From: Dechloromonas sp.
GTDB lineage: Bacteria; Pseudomonadota; Gammaproteobacteria; Burkholderiales; Rhodocyclaceae
Assembly: GCA_017302355.1 (NCBI GenBank)
Contig: JAFLDQ010000151.1
Coordinates: 1-8,570, forward strand
Length of the DNA: 8,570 nucleotides
Direction of reading: 5' to 3'
Positions 5,604 through 8,570 of the stretch are shown here, in pieces. The translations under genes and the position numbers were made by a program. Under the pieces are notes generated by a model. That model searched no databases. It was not told the origin of the DNA and saw nothing but the letters and a program-made list of their open reading frames with translations. The number at the start of each line of letters is the position of its first letter. The first letter of the stretch is position 1.

Positions 5604-6770
5604 GTGTCGCTTGGCCGTGCCGTGTCCAGCTTTATCGTTGCTGATCGTAAGACCGACTATCTGTTACCGCCGTCGCTGGACGATTGGCTGACCGAAGATC
5701 ACCTGGCCTGGTTCATCGTTGAGGTGATAGATCAACTCGATCTGTCCAGGGTCACCCGGCAGTATGCGGGGCGAGGGTCGAAGGCGCACCATCCGGCGAC
5801 CCTGCTGGCGATCCTGGTCCATGGCTACGCCAACGGGGTCTTCTCGAGCCGCAAACTGGAGCGGGCGACCTGCGATTCGGTCGCCTTCCGCTACCTTGCG
5901 GCCGGCAGCCATCCCGACCACGACACCCTGGCCACCTTTCGCCGCCGTTTCCTGGATGAACTGAGCGACCTGTTTGTGCAGGTGCTCGAACTGGCGCGGG
6001 AAATGAAGCTGTTCAAGCTGGGCAACGTTTGTCTCGACGAGACCAAGATCCACACCAACGCCTCGCGTCACAGTGCGCTCTCGCACGGCCACATCGAAAA
6101 GCTGGAAGGCCGGCTCAAGGCCAAGGTGCAGGAACTGCTGGCCCTGGCCGAACAGGCCGGTCAAGCCGATGGTCCCGACGGCGGCTTCGAGCAGGCGTAT
6201 AACGCCCAGGCGGCGGTCGATGCCGCGACGATGCCGGTCGTCGCTACCGGGGTGACGCAGGCGCCCAACGACCAGGAGCAGGTCGCGCCGATGCTGGCGA
6301 CGCTCACGGCGCAGGCCGAGGTGCTCGGGGTCGCCGAGTGCCTGATCGCCGATACCGGTTTCTGCAGCGAGAAGAACCTCCAGGCGTGCGTGGCGGCGAA
6401 CATCGAACCCTTGCTCGCCGTCGCTCGCGACGAGCACCATCCAGACTGGCGGGAACGCCACAGCGAATCTGACCCTTTGCCCGCCGACGCCACACCGATG
6501 CAGGCCATGGCTCATCGCCTGAAGACCAAGGCCGGCCGGGCGCTCTACGCGTTGCGCAAGCAGACCGTCGAGCCGGTCTTCGGCATCATCAAGTCGGTAA
6601 TGGAATTCCGCCAGTTCTCGCTGCGCGGCTTGAAGCAGGTTACCGGCGAGTGGGCGCTGGTGTGCCTCGCGTGGAATTTGAAGCGCATGGCCGTATTGCG
6701 TCCACAGTAAGGAAAAACAGGGGCAAACCGGCCGAAATCATCGAAAATGATGAAAAAACGACTGGTGGTT
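5549..6770 (+). mobile_element. IS1182-type insertion sequence, approximate extent
   Basis: The element is defined by its transposase (5604-6710). About 55 bases before the start codon lies AGCAGCCTGTCGGC, and about 60 bases after the stop lies CGACTGGTGGTTT, whose reverse complement AAACCACCAGTCG resembles the left word only loosely. I therefore cannot define true terminal inverted repeats or a target duplication, and the ends given are estimates. IS1182 elements are usually longer; the short size here follows from the missing linker in the transposase. The right flank holds a possible cut-off gene start. Confidence 0.5.
5604..6710 (+). CDS. IS1182-family DDE transposase with internal linker missing
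   Basis: A 368-residue transposase starting at GTG 5604. The N-terminal DUF772-type domain holds DYLLPPSLDDWL, GRGSKAHHPATLL and SSRKLERAT..SVAFRYLA, then HPDHDTLATFRRRF. The DDE catalytic residues are Asp145 in CLDETKIHTNAS, Asp250 in LIADTGF and Glu323 in KQTVEPVFGIIKS. The C-terminus RQFSLRGL...GEW..V.LAWNLKRMAVL is complete. Family members are usually about 450-480 residues, with a long charged, Lys/Glu/Arg- and Pro-rich segment between the first Asp block and the GGFEQ.YNAQAAVD motif. Here QADGPD runs straight into GGFEQAYNAQ at about residue 193 (base 6182), so some 80-90 residues are absent without loss of frame. Whether it is still active is unknown. No strong ribosome site precedes the GTG. 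Confidence 0.93.
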   Translation: MSLGRAVSSFIVADRKTDYLLPPSLDDWLTEDHLAWFIVEVIDQLDLSRVTRQYAGRGSKAHHPATLLAILVHGYANGVFSSRKLERATCDSVAFRYLAAGSHPDHDTLATFRRRFLDELSDLFVQVLELAREMKLFKLGNVCLDETKIHTNASRHSALSHGHIEKLEGRLKAKVQELLALAEQAGQADGPDGGFEQAYNAQAAVDAATMPVVATGVTQAPNDQEQVAPMLATLTAQAEVLGVAECLIADTGFCSEKNLQACVAANIEPLLAVARDEHHPDWRERHSESDPLPADATPMQAMAHRLKTKAGRALYALRKQTVEPVFGIIKSVMEFRQFSLRGLKQVTGEWALVCLAWNLKRMAVLRPQ

Positions 6771-6830
6771 TCAGGTCCGAAGTGCAACGAGTTGCTGATA
6801 GTGTTTCTTGAAGTCGAAAGATTCCGGCAT
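6771..6830 (-). pseudogene. Possible gene start relic cut by the insertion sequence
   Basis: On the minus strand ATG 6828-6830 opens a 19-codon frame, MPESFDFKKHYQQLVALRT, ending at TGA 6771-6773, where the estimated right end of the IS1182 element lies. Its composition (Phe, Lys, His, Tyr, Gln) is unlike the Arg/Ala/Pro-rich shadow frames around it, and an AGGTGG word stands just before the ATG. This suggests the 5' end of a gene whose body was lost to the insertion. The frame is open for 20 further codons upstream, so it could equally be the 3' end of a gene. I do not recognise the protein, and no continuation is visible left of the element. Confidence 0.3.
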
Positions 6831-6879
6831 GACCCACCTGGCGACCGAGCGCTTGTTCTCCGTCGCTTGAACAAGGAAT

Positions 6880-6889
6880 GGGGCGCCCC
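6880..6889. repeat. Perfect 10-bp palindrome GGGGCGCCCC
   Basis: GGGGCGCCCC lies in the 225-base gap between the transposase stop and the hydrolase stop, 46 bases beyond the hydrolase gene's end on the minus strand. It has no loop and no T run in the hydrolase direction (the minus strand continues with CATTCC), so it is not a standard terminator. The rest of the gap (6711-6935) holds the presumed IS right end, the possible relic, and nothing else recognisable. Confidence 0.35.
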
Positions 6890-6935
6890 TTTAGGCCAAG
6901 CACGCTTCTGCCAAATGCGCGCCAACCCCGTACGG

Positions 6936-7760
6936 CTAGCGCTCGAGCAGGAAGCCGGTGACCGACTGCCACCATGAATCATCGACTCGCCCCATCCAGT
7001 CGTTGTGGTCGGCTCCGGGGATCACCCACAGCCGCTTGGGGCCGGTCAGTCCGGCGAACAGGGCGCGACCGAAATCGGCCGGAACGATGCTGTCCCGCTC
7101 GGCGATGACCACCGCGACAGGGCCGGGAAAACCGGCGAGGTTGCCAGCGCTGTCGTATTCGTCGCGCAGTATCCAGCGGATCGGAGCCCAGGGATAATGG
7201 CGGCGCGCGACATGCTCGAGCGCATCCCACGGCGTGATCAACAACAGGGCGGCGATTCCGGCCGGCGCCCTGGCGATGGCCCCGGCAGCGACACCGGCGC
7301 CCAGTGATTCTCCGGCGAGCAGCAGAGGGCCTTGAAACCGGCTGCGGGCGAGAGCGAGTGTTTCCACCGCGTCAGCCACCAGCGCGGCCTCGCCGAGTTT
7401 GCCCGCTCGCGGCCCATAGGCGGGATACTCGGCCAGGATCACCCGCAAGCCATGACGGGTCAATGTATCGGCATACCATGCGCGGTGTCCGGCGTGCCCC
7501 GCATTGCCGTGAAACAGCACTACCGTGCCGCGGACCAGCCCCTCCGGTTCGCCCAGCAGTCCGCGATAGTCGTCTTCACCCGGCCATGGGACCAGCCCAT
7601 CACGCCGGGCATCGGCCACGACGACCGCGAGGGGCGGGTTGTCGGGGAAATAGAGAAGCTGGCGATCCTGAAGCAAGTCACAGCCTCCCAGGAAAAGCAG
7701 GACAAGGAGCGCAAGCCGCAAGGCGAGCCGGCTAGCGGGGCCGAATGCGCCACGATCCAT
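6936..7760 (-). CDS. Lipoprotein alpha/beta hydrolase (BEM46/YfhR-like)
   Basis: A 274-residue hydrolase with a lipoprotein signal peptide: helix at about 12-24 and lipobox LGGC (Cys27). Asp28 at +2 is the inner-membrane retention signal in enterobacteria, so it may face the periplasm from the inner membrane. RQLLYFPD (33-40) is typical of the BEM46/YfhR group. The catalytic set is Ser152 in GESLG, Asp223 in AERDSIVP and His252 in GADHNDW; HGNAGH (84-89) supplies the oxyanion hole. All key residues are present, and the length fits the group (about 250-300). The substrate, probably an ester or amide, cannot be told. The stop TAG is at 6936-6938. The ATG at 7760 is preceded only by a weak AAGA site, but starting there gives an intact signal peptide. 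It appears to be a single gene, with a long non-coding leader region upstream. Confidence 0.88.
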   Translation of the reverse strand: MDRGAFGPASRLALRLALLVLLFLGGCDLLQDRQLLYFPDNPPLAVVVADARRDGLVPWPGEDDYRGLLGEPEGLVRGTVVLFHGNAGHAGHRAWYADTLTRHGLRVILAEYPAYGPRAGKLGEAALVADAVETLALARSRFQGPLLLAGESLGAGVAAGAIARAPAGIAALLLITPWDALEHVARRHYPWAPIRWILRDEYDSAGNLAGFPGPVAVVIAERDSIVPADFGRALFAGLTGPKRLWVIPGADHNDWMGRVDDSWWQSVTGFLLER

Positions 7761-8241
7761 GGCGTCTTGCCGGATACGCCGCGATGTTCACGACAGTCAC
7801 TCGATACTTCTCCACCAACGTCCGATTCGACGATTACGACATCCGCACTCTTGCAGGTTGCACTCTACCGCGACAGGCCCGTGGCCGTCGACTCGACGTC
7901 CCAGGTCCGACCCTCGGCGGGCCGACCCGGCAGACCGCTGCGTTGTACCGCTGGAAAGCGAGCCGCGGGAAGACCAGGCAGGAATTCTATCCCGCATCCG
8001 GCGCCGCTGGCTGGCAACGTCGCACATTCGTCATATTGTGTCTTCTTCTGTGCGGCGGTCATGGGAGGCAACCCGTGAGACGGGCGGAGCGCTCACAGAA
8101 AACCCCGGGATTTGCCGGTCGACCGCAGGATGCAATGGCGGCCGACGAGGCCCCGAGCTTTTGGTGAGAGACGATGCGTGACGCGACCGGCCGCTCGTGG
8201 AACGGCCGGTCGATCCGGCAGGGTGGCCCCCTCCCCGGTCA
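7761..8241. other. Long intergenic region with no convincing gene
   Basis: 481 bases between the hydrolase start and the macro-domain gene stop, both on the minus strand. Several frames stay open on each strand, but their products are Arg/Pro/Gly/Ser-rich with no motif and look like GC-rich noise. It includes a minus-strand TAGAAT (7984-7989) that could be a -10 for the hydrolase with a leader of about 215 bases, though I see no -35 at the right distance. A perfect palindrome CGGTCGACCG lies at 8116-8125, and a strong hairpin (separate entry) lies at 8184-8212. A small RNA or short unknown gene cannot be excluded. Confidence 0.5.
8184..8212 (-). terminator. 10-bp inverted repeat after the macro-domain gene
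   Basis: CGACCGGCCG (8184-8193) and CGGCCGGTCG (8203-8212) form a perfect 10-bp, almost all-GC stem with a 9-base loop. It lies 29 bases past the stop of the minus-strand macro-domain gene, where a terminator is expected. There is no T run on either side, so it would be a Rho-assisted or U-less terminator, an mRNA 3'-end stabiliser, or a binding site. The structure is certain; the role is inferred. Confidence 0.5.
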
Positions 8242-8570
8242 TCAACCGCTCTTCGCGATTTCCTCGACGAAGCGCCGAAACAGCGACTCCTCACGCACCA
8301 CGAAGCGGACCTCGCGAACGCACTTCAGGAGTCCGCCAAACCGGCGGGCAGCGTGCACCAGAATCGGCACGGCCTCATCCGGCGGGTAGCTGAATATTCC
8401 CATCGAGATCGCCGGCACGGCAATCCGCCGCACACCGTGTTCATCGGCGGCCAGCAGGGTGTTGCGCAGTGCGGCGGCGAGATTCCCCGGGGGGTCGGGG
8501 TCGACAAAGTAGCGCGGACCGCGGGTGTGGATGATCAGCCGGTTCGGCAGGGCGAATCCCGGGGTGACGA
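8242..8570 (-). CDS. Macro-domain (ADP-ribose-binding) protein, C-terminal part
   Basis: The last 109 residues of a minus-strand gene whose start lies beyond the right edge. From the edge the frame reads VTPGFALPNRLIIHTRGP, then LAAALRNTLLAADEHGV, IAVPAISMGIFSYPPDEA and a final helix to EEIAKSG, with TGA at 8242-8244. The TPGF.LP..IIHT.GP block and the PAIS.GIF.YP loop are the standard C-terminal half of a macro domain, which binds ADP-ribose and in many bacteria removes it from proteins or deacetylates O-acetyl-ADP-ribose. Macro proteins of this type have about 170-180 residues, so roughly 60-70 residues, including the first ligand-binding loop, are outside the window. Which macro-domain class it belongs to cannot be settled from this half. 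Confidence 0.88.
   Translation of the reverse strand, partial: VTPGFALPNRLIIHTRGPRYFVDPDPPGNLAAALRNTLLAADEHGVRRIAVPAISMGIFSYPPDEAVPILVHAARRFGGLLKCVREVRFVVREESLFRRFVEEIAKSG

Noticed and set aside
7745..8167. 140-codon plus-strand frame in the gap before the macro-domain gene
   Set aside because: No motif, no ribosome site, mixed Arg/Gly/Pro composition, and it starts inside the hydrolase gene on the opposite strand.

Overview
The window is GC-rich and reads as chromosomal DNA of a Gram-negative proteobacterium. The mix of families (an RND/MMPL exporter next to a YCF48-like propeller end, a DUF4178 protein, GabD, an NlpC/P60 lipoprotein and an IS1182-type transposase) suggests a betaproteobacterium such as a Rhodocyclales member. 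That placement is inference only. The left end enters the last 50 codons of one gene, and the right end cuts a macro-domain gene that runs in from outside.

Left third (1-2420, plus strand): the 3' end of a YCF48-like gene is followed by an RND-type MMPL exporter gene. The exporter reads normally for about 455 residues and then breaks off around 1565-1572. There the sequence joins, in another frame, the C-terminal half of a DUF4178-family protein, followed by a translationally coupled 47-residue membrane protein. Two unrelated operons therefore meet at one point, either through a deletion or rearrangement or through an assembly chimera.

Middle (2428-5092): a minus-strand pair, gabD-like succinate-semialdehyde dehydrogenase and a membrane-anchored GRDP-like protein with a Cys/Gly-rich tail, is coupled by a 4-base ATGA overlap and converges on the DUF4178 operon with only 7 bases between. 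Divergent from gabD is an NlpC/P60 cell-wall hydrolase lipoprotein. Next comes a compact stable-RNA unit: a promoter, tRNA-Arg(CCG) with encoded CCA, and a clear Rho-independent terminator.

Right third (5276-8570): a stretch with no gene leads into an IS1182-type transposase. It keeps its DDE residues but lacks the long charged linker usual between the first and second catalytic blocks. Beyond it lie a possible gene relic, a minus-strand lipoprotein alpha/beta hydrolase, about 480 bases with no convincing gene but with strong inverted repeats, and the C-terminal part of a macro-domain (ADP-ribose-binding) protein on the minus strand.

I saw no clear new defence or biosynthetic system. The points most worth checking are the exporter/DUF4178 junction, the shortened transposase, and the coupled gabD-GRDP pair.
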